The notes below the pieces were generated by a model. It did not search any database. It saw only the letters and a program-made list of their open reading frames with translations, and had not been told where the DNA came from. Position numbers and translations under genes: made by a program. Below, in pieces: positions 24,555 to 33,121 of a stretch of DNA of 49,795 nt. Each line of letters opens with the position of its first letter. Position 1 is the stretch's first letter. Source of the DNA: Firmicutes bacterium UBA5227 (lineage in GTDB: Bacteria; Bacillota; Clostridia; Tissierellales; Sedimentibacteraceae); the NCBI GenBank assembly GCA_002409285.1, contig DHUT01000045.1:1-49795 (forward strand), read 5' to 3'.

Positions 24555-25598
24555 ATGTCTATGGAAGATATAAAGCTTACTCAGATGACAAAAGCGTCAG
24601 GCTGAGCGGCTAAAATAGGTCCTGAGACCCTTGCTCAAGTTTTGGGCAAGCTGCCGAAATTTACAAACGATAAACTGATAGTTGGATTAGAAACTTCCGA
24701 TGATGCCTGCGTGTATAAAATAAATGATGATCTGGCAATGATACAGACTGTGGATTTTTTTACGCCTGTTGTTGATGACCCGTATACCTTCGGGCAAATA
24801 GCAGCGGCTAATTCCTTAAGTGACATATATGCCATGGGAGGAGAACCCGCATTGGCACTGAACATTGTAGCGTTTCCAAACTGCCTCAGTCCAGATGTAT
24901 TGGCTGAAATATTAAAGGGAGGAGCAAGCAAGGTTATGGAGGCCGGAGCTACTATTGCCGGAGGACACTCTGTTGAGGATGATGAGCCTAAGTACGGCAT
25001 GTGTGTTACAGGCTTTATTAAGCCTGACAAAGTTTTTAAAAATTACGGTGCAAAATCAGGTGATGTATTGATTCTTACAAAGCCGGTGGGAACAGGTATA
25101 ATAAACACCGCATATAAAGCAGAAATGTGTTCAAAGGAAACAGAAGATGAAGCAATCCATGTTATGGCATCCTTAAATAAAAATGCAAAGAGAGTGATTG
25201 AAAACTATCCTGTAAGCTGTTGTACTGACGTTACAGGATTTGGGCTTGCAGGGCATTCGGCGGAAATGGCGGAAGCAAGCAATACCACCTTCATAATAGA
25301 TATAAAAAAGGTTCCTGTTATAGGGAGCGTATTTGAATATGCTGAAATTGGTCTTGTTCCTGCAGGTGCCTACAGAAACAGGAAATATTTCAGCGACAGG
25401 GTATGCTTTGACGGTGTTGAAGAACGGTATGTAGATTTAGCATTTGATCCTCAGACATCAGGTGGGCTTTTGTTTGCTGTGAATGAAAAATATACAGAGG
25501 AAATTATGGAAAAGCTGAAAGAGAATCTTGATACGGATTTTGCTGTTATAGGAAGAGTTACGGAGAAAAAAGATAAATATATTAGAATCAACGAATAA
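24555..25598 (+). CDS. selD: Selenophosphate synthetase, UGA-encoded selenocysteine at codon 17
   Basis: Makes selenophosphate from selenide and ATP. From ATG 24555 (AGGAGGT upstream) the frame reads MSMEDIKLTQMTKASG, then TGA at codon 17 (24603-24605), then AAKIGPETLAQVLGKL and on to a 347-codon protein. Codon 17 is the catalytic Cys/Sec position of E. coli SelD (C17), and K20 follows as expected. The ATP-grasp-like core (VDFFTPVVDDPYTFGQIAAAN, GFGLAGHSAEM, DPQTSGGLL) is conserved. A hairpin directly after the TGA fits a bacterial SECIS. A start at 24642 would miss the active site. Confidence 0.95.
24603..24637 (+). promoter_or_regulatory. Candidate bacterial SECIS element of selD
   Basis: Starting at the UGA itself, TGAGC (24603-24607) pairs with GCTCA (24633-24637), and an inner stem GGTC (24618-24621) pairs with GACC (24626-24629) around a 4-nt loop CTGA. 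The inner loop lies 15-26 nt after the UGA, the usual bSECIS distance for SelB binding. Confidence 0.8.
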
Positions 25599-25616
25599 CT
25601 CAATGAAAGGAAAGTA

Positions 25617-27017
25617 ATGGAGAAAAATAAATACTACAGGCTGATTCCGAAGATTGATATACTTATGGAATCTGATGAAATTAAAAAACTCTGCACCAGA
25701 ATCAAGAGAGAATATATTTTGGAATCGGTGAGAAAAGTTACCGAAGATTTAAGGGAGTTCATTAATGATTCGGAAGATGAAACAGAAATTGAAAAAAGAA
25801 TAAGCAGTGTAACCGAGGATATTATTGAGGAAGTTGACGGATATTCTTCATTTCACATGAAAAGAGTTGTAAACGGTACGGGAACAATTTTGCATACCAA
25901 TTTGGGAAGAGCTGTTATTTCACAGGATACTGCGGACAGGATAAAAAAACTGGTCACCGGTTATTCAAACCTGGAATATGATTTAGATGAAGGGTCAAGA
26001 GGGTCGAGATACTCTCATTTCGAGAAAATAATCACCAAAATAACTGGTGCCGAGGCTGCCATGGCTGTAAATAATAATGCTGCGGCAGTATTGCTGATTC
26101 TTTCTGCTCTTTGCAGAGACAGGGAAGTAGTTGTATCCAGAGGGGAACTTGTTGAAATAGGAGGATCCTTCAGGGTGCCGGAGGTAATGGCACAAAGTGG
26201 CTGCGTACTGGTGGATGTTGGTACCACTAACAAAACTCATTTATATGACTACGAAAACACCATAAATGAAAACACAGCAGCACTGCTGAAGGTACATACA
26301 AGCAATTACAAGATTGTTGGATTCACCGAGTCGGTTGCTGTGGATGAGCTTGCAGAGCTTGCTCACAGACGCGGAATTCCTCTGATTGAGGATATAGGAA
26401 GCGGAGTGCTTGTGGATTTAAGCAGGTACGGCCTGGAATATGAGCCGACGGTACAGGCATCCGTTAAGGCAGGAGCTGATATAGTTTGCTTCAGCGGTGA
26501 CAAGCTTTTAGGCGGACCACAGGCAGGAATTATAGTGGGGAAAAAGGTGCTGATAGATAAAATTAAGAAGCATCCACTTACGCGAGCTTTAAGGATAGAT
26601 AAATTTACAGCCATAGCCTTGGAATGTGTATTTCATGAATACATAGATGAAGAAAGAGCAGTGAAAAACGTTCCTGCATTGAATTTAATAAACAGGAGCA
26701 TTGATGACATAAAAAATCATGCAGAAGTGCTGTATGAAAGATTAAATTCCGAAATAGGCGGGCAATGTGAGATAAGGCTTGAAAACTGTGATTCTCAGAT
26801 AGGGGGTGGCTCTCTTCCGCTTGAGAGAATAAGCAGTTTGGCCTTGCTAATTAAGCCGTTCAATATGACTACGGCGGCTCTTGAAAAACAAATGAGACAT
26901 ATGGAAACACCTGTTGTGGGTAGGGTTGTAAATGACTTTTTTCTTATTGATTTAAGGACTGTACTCGAAGGAGAAGAGGAATTAATATTGGAAGCTTTAA
27001 AAAACGTATTTAAATGA
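25617..27017 (+). CDS. selA: L-seryl-tRNA(Sec) selenium transferase
   Basis: 466 residues; converts Ser-tRNA(Sec) to Sec-tRNA(Sec) with selenophosphate, using PLP. The PLP lysine is K296 in CFSGDKLLGGPQAG, corresponding to K295 of E. coli. Earlier blocks include VVNGTGTILHTNLGRA and NNNAAAVLL; the C-terminal ends with LIDLRTVLEGEEELI. It lies 18 nt after selD and 10 nt before selB, so the three are surely one operon. Confidence 0.95.
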   Translation: MEKNKYYRLIPKIDILMESDEIKKLCTRIKREYILESVRKVTEDLREFINDSEDETEIEKRISSVTEDIIEEVDGYSSFHMKRVVNGTGTILHTNLGRAVISQDTADRIKKLVTGYSNLEYDLDEGSRGSRYSHFEKIITKITGAEAAMAVNNNAAAVLLILSALCRDREVVVSRGELVEIGGSFRVPEVMAQSGCVLVDVGTTNKTHLYDYENTINENTAALLKVHTSNYKIVGFTESVAVDELAELAHRRGIPLIEDIGSGVLVDLSRYGLEYEPTVQASVKAGADIVCFSGDKLLGGPQAGIIVGKKVLIDKIKKHPLTRALRIDKFTAIALECVFHEYIDEERAVKNVPALNLINRSIDDIKNHAEVLYERLNSEIGGQCEIRLENCDSQIGGGSLPLERISSLALLIKPFNMTTAALEKQMRHMETPVVGRVVNDFFLIDLRTVLEGEEELILEALKNVFK

Positions 27018-27027
27018 TGGAGGGTGT

Positions 27028-28929
27028 ATGAAGAACATCATAATTGGCACGGCGGGACATATCGACCATGGTAAAACCACTTTAATTAAAGCGCTGACGG
27101 GAAGAGACACAGACAGGTGGGAAGAAGAAAAAAGAAGGGGTATTACTATTGATTTGGGGTTTACTTATTTTGATCTTCCTGACGGAAATAAGGCCGGTAT
27201 AATTGATGTGCCCGGTCATGAAAAGTTTATAAAGAATATGCTTGCCGGTGTAATAGGAATGGATATTGTGCTTCTGGTAATAGCAGGTGATGAAGGTATG
27301 ATGCCTCAAACTGTGGAACATTTAAATATACTTAACCTTCTTGGAGTAAAAAAAGGAATTGTTGTTATTACGAAGTGCGATTTAATAGACCGGGAGTGGC
27401 TTGAGCTTGTCAGGGAGGATATAAGGGAAGGGCTCAGGGAAACATTTTTGGAGGATGCACCTATTGTTGATGTATCATCAAAAACAGGCTACGGGATGGA
27501 CAAACTAATTGAATTAATAGTCGTACAAACCGAAGATGAACTGGAAGAAAGGAATGTAAATACTATTCCGCGGCTTCCTGTTGACAGGGTTTTTTCTGTA
27601 GCGGGCTTTGGAACAGTTATAACAGGTACGCTTATTTCAGGTATCCTTAAGAAGGGTGATGAAGTCGAAATATATCCTGTTAACAAAATAAGCAAAATAA
27701 GGAATATTCAAGTTCATTCAAATGATGCAAAACAGGCACTTGCCGGACAAAGAACTGCTATAAATTTATCTAATATAAAAAAATCGGAAATTTACAGGGG
27801 TTGTGTTATTGCACCGGTAAATTCAATGAAGAACACAATGATGCTTGACGTGAAACTGAACTTGTTGAAAAGTTCAAGGCGAATAGTTGAAAACCGTTCA
27901 AGACTTCATCTTTATACAGGAACCTCTGAAATATTGTGCAGAGTAGTGCTTCTTGACAGGGAGGAACTTTCGCCGGGAGAGAGCTGTTATGCACAGCTCA
28001 GGCTGGAAGAGGAATTAGCCGTAAGAAGAGGAGATAAGTTTATAGTAAGGTTTTATTCTCCTATGGAGACCATAGGCGGAGGAGAAATAATTGAACCTTT
28101 TCCTCTTAAAAAGAAAAGATTTGATGACAAACTTATTGAAGAACTCAAGTTAAAGGAAAAAGGAAGCAGTACAGATGTAATTGAAAAAATTATAAGAGAA
28201 AATTCCGGGGATATTCCTACAATTACTGAAATAGCAAAAATTACGGCGCTGTCAGAAGGAGAAATAAAAAACAGTATTGAAGTTTTGGAGGAAGAAGAAA
28301 AAATAGCTTCATTCAGCCTGAAAAACGACAAATATCTGTGGCACAAAAGCTATGAAAGGAAACTGGAGGAGGATATTGAAAAATATCTTTATAATTATCA
28401 CGAAAACAACAGATATTCAAGGGGAGTGAAAAAATCTGAAATAAAAAGCAGGTATCTTCCTAAAATGAAACAGAATGTTTTTGACTTAGTCATAAATTCT
28501 TTTGTTGAAAAGGGATTGATAAAACAGGAGGGAGAATATATTTCTCTTCCTTACTTTAAAATTATCCATGATGATGTTTATGAAAAATGTGAGAGCATTA
28601 TACTAAAAATCCTTAAAGAAGCAAAATTTGAATTTGTTAAACAGGAGGATTTAATTGTTAAAGCAGGTAGTAATGGTTCGGAAATTATATCCCTCATGAT
28701 TGATGAAAAAAAGCTGATTAGAATTAATGAGGTAGGTATAACCACATACGATATCTATAATGCCGCTAAAAGTTTACTGATTGATTTTATTAAGAAAAAT
28801 TCAAAAATTACAGCGGCAGAATATCGGGATTTATTAAATACAAACCGAAAAGCGGCTATTGGACTCCTTGAACATTTTGATACGCAGAAGGTTACAAAAA
28901 GAGTTGGAAATGACAGAGTTTTGTTTTAA
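27028..28929 (+). CDS. selB: Selenocysteine-specific elongation factor
   Basis: 633 residues: a GTPase domain with GHIDHGKTT (residues 10-18), D60-VPGH and TKCD, an EF-Tu-like domain 2 (VDRVFSVAGFGTVITGTL), domain 3, and C-terminal winged helices that bind the SECIS hairpin (ending NTNRKAAIGLLEHFD). It brings Sec-tRNA(Sec) to UGA codons. Length is normal for SelB. Confidence 0.95.
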   Translation: MKNIIIGTAGHIDHGKTTLIKALTGRDTDRWEEEKRRGITIDLGFTYFDLPDGNKAGIIDVPGHEKFIKNMLAGVIGMDIVLLVIAGDEGMMPQTVEHLNILNLLGVKKGIVVITKCDLIDREWLELVREDIREGLRETFLEDAPIVDVSSKTGYGMDKLIELIVVQTEDELEERNVNTIPRLPVDRVFSVAGFGTVITGTLISGILKKGDEVEIYPVNKISKIRNIQVHSNDAKQALAGQRTAINLSNIKKSEIYRGCVIAPVNSMKNTMMLDVKLNLLKSSRRIVENRSRLHLYTGTSEILCRVVLLDREELSPGESCYAQLRLEEELAVRRGDKFIVRFYSPMETIGGGEIIEPFPLKKKRFDDKLIEELKLKEKGSSTDVIEKIIRENSGDIPTITEIAKITALSEGEIKNSIEVLEEEEKIASFSLKNDKYLWHKSYERKLEEDIEKYLYNYHENNRYSRGVKKSEIKSRYLPKMKQNVFDLVINSFVEKGLIKQEGEYISLPYFKIIHDDVYEKCESIILKILKEAKFEFVKQEDLIVKAGSNGSEIISLMIDEKKLIRINEVGITTYDIYNAAKSLLIDFIKKNSKITAAEYRDLLNTNRKAAIGLLEHFDTQKVTKRVGNDRVLF

Positions 28930-28958
28930 ATCTACAGTTGTATATAACAAGAATTTCC

Positions 28959-28987
28959 TTGACAATTTATATTGTTCAAGGTAAGAT
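28959..28987 (+). promoter_or_regulatory. Strong promoter of the response regulator gene, overlapping a palindrome
   Basis: -35 TTGACA (28959-28964), exactly 17 nt, -10 TAAGAT (28982-28987). The -35 and spacer lie in an imperfect palindrome, CTTGACAAT to ATTGTTCAAG (28958-28980), which could be an operator. Confidence 0.6.
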
Positions 28988-29036
28988 AGGTTAAAAGTTT
29001 AATTTTTGTAACAAAATAATTTAGGGAGCGTAACAA

Positions 29037-29729
29037 ATGAATATATTGATTGTAGATGACGAGCTTTTGCTGATTAAAGGGCTAAAATATAGCCTGGAGC
29101 AGGATGGCTACGGAGTTGACTCAGCCACGGAGGGCAATGAAGCTTTAAGAAAAATCGCATCAAATGAATTTGACATGGTGATTCTTGATCTGTTCCTACC
29201 TGATATGGATGGTCTTGATGCTTGTCAAAAAATCAGAGAAATATCAAATGTTCCGCTTATGATACTTACATCAAGCAACGAAGATATGAATAAAATATTA
29301 AGTCTTGAGTATGGTGCGGATGATTATGTTACAAAACCATTTAACATATTGGAATTAAAAGCAAGGATGAAGGCTATTCTCAGAAGAACAAAGGGAATGC
29401 CGCAAAGACCAAATGAACAGACAATTGTGGTTGACGATTTTATTATAAATGCATTAGGAAGAAAGGTAAGTCTTCACGGGCAGGAAATTAACCTTACAGC
29501 AAAGGAATTTGACCTGTTGTTGTTACTTGCAACAAACCCGGGTAAGGTTTTTTCAAGGGAAGAGCTTTTGGAGGTAATCTGGGGGTATGAATATTTCGGT
29601 GATTTGAGAACGGTTGATGTCCATGTCAGAAGACTGAGAGAAAAAATAGAAAACAAAAGTAAAAATAAAAACTATGAATACATACTTACAAAATGGGGAG
29701 TAGGTTATTATTTCAGAAATATCCATTGA
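29037..29729 (+). CDS. OmpR/PhoB-family response regulator (orphan)
   Basis: 230 residues: receiver domain with acidic pair D7/D8, phospho-acceptor D51 (ILDLFLPDMDG), T78-like LTSS and K100-region YVTKPF, then a winged-helix DNA-binding domain (LTAKEFDLLLLLATNPGKVFSREELLEVIWG, TVDVHVRRLREKIE). No histidine kinase is adjacent. The next protein downstream of tRNA-Sec carries a UspA-like fold, as in KdpD, but a Kdp role is not supported otherwise. Confidence 0.85.
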   Translation: MNILIVDDELLLIKGLKYSLEQDGYGVDSATEGNEALRKIASNEFDMVILDLFLPDMDGLDACQKIREISNVPLMILTSSNEDMNKILSLEYGADDYVTKPFNILELKARMKAILRRTKGMPQRPNEQTIVVDDFIINALGRKVSLHGQEINLTAKEFDLLLLLATNPGKVFSREELLEVIWGYEYFGDLRTVDVHVRRLREKIENKSKNKNYEYILTKWGVGYYFRNIH

Positions 29730-29868
29730 GTAAAGAAATCATTAAGCCTTTTGCGTTAATATAAAATAAAGTAGGCATTTACATGGGAACCATTTAAATA
29801 TCCCACTTTTACAGGAACAATTCAGTGCTTGTTAATATATTTGCTGTAACATGACGTGAAAAATATGC

Positions 29869-29897
29869 TTGAATTTGTTTTTTAGTTATGTTATTAT
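29869..29897 (+). promoter_or_regulatory. Promoter of the tRNA-Sec gene
   Basis: -35 TTGAAT (29869-29874), 17-nt spacer, -10 TATTAT (29892-29897), placing transcription start a few bases before the mature tRNA. Confidence 0.5.
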
Positions 29898-29907
29898 TGT
29901 TCCCGAT

Positions 29908-30004
29908 GGGGATAGATAGGTGCTGGTGTGCCTCCTGGTCTTCAAAATCAGTTGCGGGGCGTTAATCCGTCCTGGGTGGGTTCAATTCCCACATATTCCC
30001 GCCA
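29908..30004 (+). tRNA. selC: tRNA-Sec (anticodon UCA)
   Basis: 97 nt ending in encoded GCCA. It has a long acceptor stem (GGGGATAG with ATATTCCC, seven pairs plus an eighth mismatch), a 6-bp D stem with a 4-nt loop, an anticodon loop CTTCAAA with TCA at 29942-29944, a long variable arm and a T arm GTGGG-TTCAATT-CCCAC. The long variable arm, extended D stem and UCA anticodon identify tRNA-Sec. Any protein reading through it (from 29928) is spurious. Confidence 0.95.
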
Positions 30005-30020
30005 TTTAAGGAGAATAACG

Positions 30021-30389
30021 ATGCATAAAAATGTATTGGTATGTGTTACACAACAAAAGACATGTGAGAAGCTCATAAAACAAGGAGCAGCTTTGTCAAA
30101 AGAGCACTCTGCCAACCTCTATGTGTTGCACGTGGTTAATGAAAATGACAAACTGCTGTACAATTTTAGCGATGGCGATGCATTAGAATATTTATTTGAT
30201 ATTACGAAGGATGTCGGAGCAGAATTGACAGTTAAGAGGTCAAGAGATGTTATAAAAACAATTGTAGATTTTGCGAATGAAATGCAAATTACGCATATTG
30301 TTTTGGGCAGTTCAAGAGAAAAGGATCCTGCAGATAATTTTGTATCAAAATTGCAGAGAAAGCTTCCCGACAGGGAATTTGTACTATGA
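30021..30389 (+). CDS. UspA-like (universal stress protein fold) protein
   Basis: 122 residues starting at ATG with AAGGAG upstream: NVLVCVTQQKTCEKLIKQGAALSKEHSAN, YVLHVV, and a final THIVLGSSREKDPADNF. The pattern resembles the USP-like domain of KdpD sensors and short stand-alone UspA proteins. The GxxGxxxxG(S/T) nucleotide motif is only partly kept (LGSSREKD), so ATP binding is uncertain. It starts 16 nt after tRNA-Sec. Confidence 0.7.
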   Translation: MHKNVLVCVTQQKTCEKLIKQGAALSKEHSANLYVLHVVNENDKLLYNFSDGDALEYLFDITKDVGAELTVKRSRDVIKTIVDFANEMQITHIVLGSSREKDPADNFVSKLQRKLPDREFVL

Positions 30390-30390
30390 A

Positions 30391-30690
30391 ATGAACAGAT
30401 TTCATTTAATTTTCAAGTTTCTATTCGATAAAAATATACCGCTAAGAGAAAAATGGTGGATTATAATACCTTTGATTTATATCATAAGCCCGGCAGATTT
30501 AATACCTGCCCCTATATTAGGGTTTAGCTTAATTGATGATGCGGTAATGCTCGTTTATCTGCTCAGTGTTGTTGGGAGCAAGACGAAAAAATACTATGGA
30601 AATGATAAAAAGAAGGATAAATATGATAAATATAAGGAAAACATTGTTGAGAATGTAGAATATGAAATGCGAAATGATGAGGACGAATGA
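30391..30690 (+). CDS. YkvA/DUF1232 family membrane protein
   Basis: 99 residues with the DUF1232 signature WIIIPLIYIISPADLIPA and IDDAVMLVYLLSV (Pro-x-Asp-Leu-Ile-Pro and Asp-Asp), then a Lys/Asp-rich tail. Function unknown. It starts one base after the USP stop and is closed by a terminator. Confidence 0.75.
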   Translation: MNRFHLIFKFLFDKNIPLREKWWIIIPLIYIISPADLIPAPILGFSLIDDAVMLVYLLSVVGSKTKKYYGNDKKKDKYDKYKENIVENVEYEMRNDEDE

Positions 30691-30708
30691 TGAATTCGCC
30701 TTTTTTTA
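30680..30708 (+). terminator. Intrinsic terminator after the YkvA-like gene
   Basis: AGGACGAAT pairs with ATTCGCCT (one bulged A) and is followed by a T-run. It overlaps the stop codon. Confidence 0.65.
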
Positions 30709-30776
30709 TGTTCATTATTTGAAAAACATCATGTAAATCCCCGAAATATTAAAAATTATTAAATATATCTTTATTT

Positions 30777-30803
30777 TTGTCGAAATTATTGTTAATATAT
30801 AAT
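30777..30803 (+). promoter_or_regulatory. Possible promoter of the pseudokinase-like gene
   Basis: TTGTCG (30777-30782) and TATAAT (30798-30803) with a 15-nt spacer, which is shorter than ideal. Confidence 0.35.
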
Positions 30804-30830
30804 TGAATTACTTTATGAGGAGGGTGGCTT

Positions 30831-32309
30831 TTGAATAATAATTATAAGATTATCCGCACGATTTTTGAAAATGTGTTTCAAAGAGTGTTGGAGTGCAGGG
30901 ATAATGATACGGGAGACATATTTTACAGCAATATAATAACCAGCCGGAAGGTTATAAATCTCATAAATTTAGAAGAATTAAGAAGTATTTCGTCCAATAT
31001 TTTGGAATGCTACAACACTGATGACCGCATATACATATATACAAAGCCTTTAAAACCCGAATACAAAGCATTAAGGGAGCAATTAACCAATGATTTAACG
31101 CTGAAGCAGCAATTTATTTTGTCTGAGAATGTCATTAATCTCGCTCAGGGTATATTTAATATGACAGATGTGGTTCAGCAGAAGATTCTTGACATAGACA
31201 AGCTGTATGTTGGTTCTGACAACCAGGTTTATGTGGACTGCAATCTTATATTTGAGCAGGAGTATGACATTGCTGACAATGAAACCTTTAAAAGGCTGGG
31301 AAATATGATACATTTTATTTTTTCCGGAAATGAAATTATTGATTACAATATTTCTGATTCTATTGCACCGGACATATTAAAGATTATTGTAAGATGCTTA
31401 ACAAAAGAATATATGTTTCCAAATGATGCGCTGCAGGAAATGAAAGGTTCACCAATATATTCAATGATTTTCGATGCGGTAAGCCATAAGGAAAAACCAT
31501 TGCCTGAGGATATACCTGTAAAAGTTGAAAAGAAACAGTCTGAGCTTAAGCAGGTTGATAGATCAAAGACTGCAATGAATGGTGTGTCCGAGGAGTTTTA
31601 TTCTGAAGAGGCTGCACCGGTTTTCGATATATTTGTAAATGACGGTAATCCGTCTAAGTCAAAGCCCAAGCTAAGTAATCATTTATCGATGAAGGAAATA
31701 ATAAGGGCGGCAGTCTCAATTATAATTGTTGTAATTGTCCTGCTTGCGGGAAATAAGCTAATTAATAAGTTTTCAGAAGTCAAAGAAGTAAATTCCCCTG
31801 AAAACTCTCCGCCTTCAGGAGAAAATCCGGGACAAGAGTCCGGAATAACTCAGGATGAAAATTCAGACTCTACAGAAAAGTATTTTAATGAGAAGCTTAT
31901 AAGCGGTATCGGATATACAGGTAACAAGGCGGAGGTTGACAGTACCATATATGTGGAAGGCAAGAATTCCCTGCTCGTCGCTAATGAAGGAGAGGATAAG
32001 ATAAAGGCATTATTTGCGGCAGTTGACTTCAAAGATGATAAATTCAATTACATGCTGAAAAAGCAAATAAGTATAGCAGCTAAAATGAAGGCAGAATCTG
32101 AAAGTAGTGTGCAGGTGGTCTTAGAGGCATATAAAGGTGGCTCTCTGACGTCTAATTTTCATACTACAGTTAAGGTTTCCAGCGATATATGGTCACAGTT
32201 TACGATTCCCATCAATGTAACGGATGCTGATACATTGAATGTTTACGTGGAATATGAGGGAAAAAATAAGGTATGGGTAGATTCGGTATACATAGACGTT
32301 ATTAAGTAA
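30831..32309 (+). CDS. Membrane protein: pseudokinase-like N-terminus, TM helix, beta-sandwich C-terminus
   Basis: 492 residues with a TTG start after GAGGAGGG. The N-terminal 230 residues resemble a degenerate protein-kinase fold: YIYTKPLK near the hinge, and DIDKLYVGSDNQVYVD where a catalytic loop and glycine-turn would be, but no HRD, DFG or glycine-loop Lys is seen. A low-complexity linker precedes a single helix (IIRAAVSIIIVVIVLLAGN) near residue 290. The extracellular part after it looks like a carbohydrate-binding-type beta-sandwich. It stands alone upstream of the MacAB-type operon. Confidence 0.6.
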   Translation: MNNNYKIIRTIFENVFQRVLECRDNDTGDIFYSNIITSRKVINLINLEELRSISSNILECYNTDDRIYIYTKPLKPEYKALREQLTNDLTLKQQFILSENVINLAQGIFNMTDVVQQKILDIDKLYVGSDNQVYVDCNLIFEQEYDIADNETFKRLGNMIHFIFSGNEIIDYNISDSIAPDILKIIVRCLTKEYMFPNDALQEMKGSPIYSMIFDAVSHKEKPLPEDIPVKVEKKQSELKQVDRSKTAMNGVSEEFYSEEAAPVFDIFVNDGNPSKSKPKLSNHLSMKEIIRAAVSIIIVVIVLLAGNKLINKFSEVKEVNSPENSPPSGENPGQESGITQDENSDSTEKYFNEKLISGIGYTGNKAEVDSTIYVEGKNSLLVANEGEDKIKALFAAVDFKDDKFNYMLKKQISIAAKMKAESESSVQVVLEAYKGGSLTSNFHTTVKVSSDIWSQFTIPINVTDADTLNVYVEYEGKNKVWVDSVYIDVIK

Positions 32310-32350
32310 AATTGTTTATGAAGCCTGCTTAAAAAAAATTAAAGAAAAAA

Positions 32351-32379
32351 TTAAAATATCAGAACTTTTTTGATATAAT
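32351..32379 (+). promoter_or_regulatory. Possible promoter of the MacAB-type operon
   Basis: TATAAT at 32374-32379 with TTAAAA 17 nt upstream; the -35 is weak. Confidence 0.4.
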
Positions 32380-32419
32380 TATCGTCATATAAATGGATTG
32401 TTCTTTAAAGAGGTGAAAT

Positions 32420-33121
32420 ATGGAAATCATAAAAATGGAGAGTATCTCCAAGCTGTACAAATCTGGTCAAATCCAGGTTGAAGCATTAAAGGATATATCA
32501 TTTGTCATAAAGGAAAAGGAATTTGTTTCTATTATGGGTCCTTCAGGTTCGGGAAAATCAACTTTGCTTAATGTAATCGGGTGCCTGGACCATGCTTCTG
32601 GTGGTTCTTATGAATTGTCGGGACACCTTGTAGATAAATTAAGCGATTCGAAAATGTCGGAAATTAGAAATATGTTTATTGGATTTGTATTTCAAAATTT
32701 TCATTTGCTTCCCAGGATGAATGCTATAAAAAATGTTGAAATTCCTCTCATTTACAGAGGAATGAACGCAAAGACAAGGCATGAGCTGGCTGAAAACGCA
32801 TTAGAACAGGTGGGGCTTAAAGAGCGAATGCATCACTTGCCTTCCCAAATGTCCGGTGGTCAGCAGCAAAGAGTTGCAATAGCAAGAGCTATAGTTGGAA
32901 GCCCGGCAATTATACTGGCAGATGAGCCTACGGGGGCACTGGATACAAAGACCGGAGATTTAATAATGGAATTATTTATTGATTTAAACCAAAAGAAATC
33001 AATGACAATTGTTCAGGTAACACATGAAGAAGAAATTGCCGAATACGGTGACAGAATTATCAGGTTAGTAGATGGCAAAATAGTATCAGATGAAAGTAGC
33101 GGAGGTAAATTAAATGTATAA
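32420..33121 (+). CDS. ABC transporter ATP-binding protein (MacB/LolD type)
   Basis: 233 residues with Walker A GPSGSGKST, Q-loop FQNFHLLPRM, signature MSGGQQQRVAIARAIV, Walker B IILADEPTGALD and H-loop THEEE. This is the compact ATPase of the LolCDE/MacB superfamily that works with FtsX-like permeases. The next gene overlaps it by 8 nt. Confidence 0.9.
   Translation: MEIIKMESISKLYKSGQIQVEALKDISFVIKEKEFVSIMGPSGSGKSTLLNVIGCLDHASGGSYELSGHLVDKLSDSKMSEIRNMFIGFVFQNFHLLPRMNAIKNVEIPLIYRGMNAKTRHELAENALEQVGLKERMHHLPSQMSGGQQQRVAIARAIVGSPAIILADEPTGALDTKTGDLIMELFIDLNQKKSMTIVQVTHEEEIAEYGDRIIRLVDGKIVSDESSGGKLNV

Noticed and set aside
24642..25598. selD start at the alternative codon 24642
   Set aside because: It would drop the catalytic site; the upstream ATG with AGGAGGT and the Sec-UGA explains the full protein.
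29928..30389. A longer protein starting at 29928
   Set aside because: The first 93 bases lie across tRNA-Sec and the spacer after it; ATG 30021 has its own RBS.
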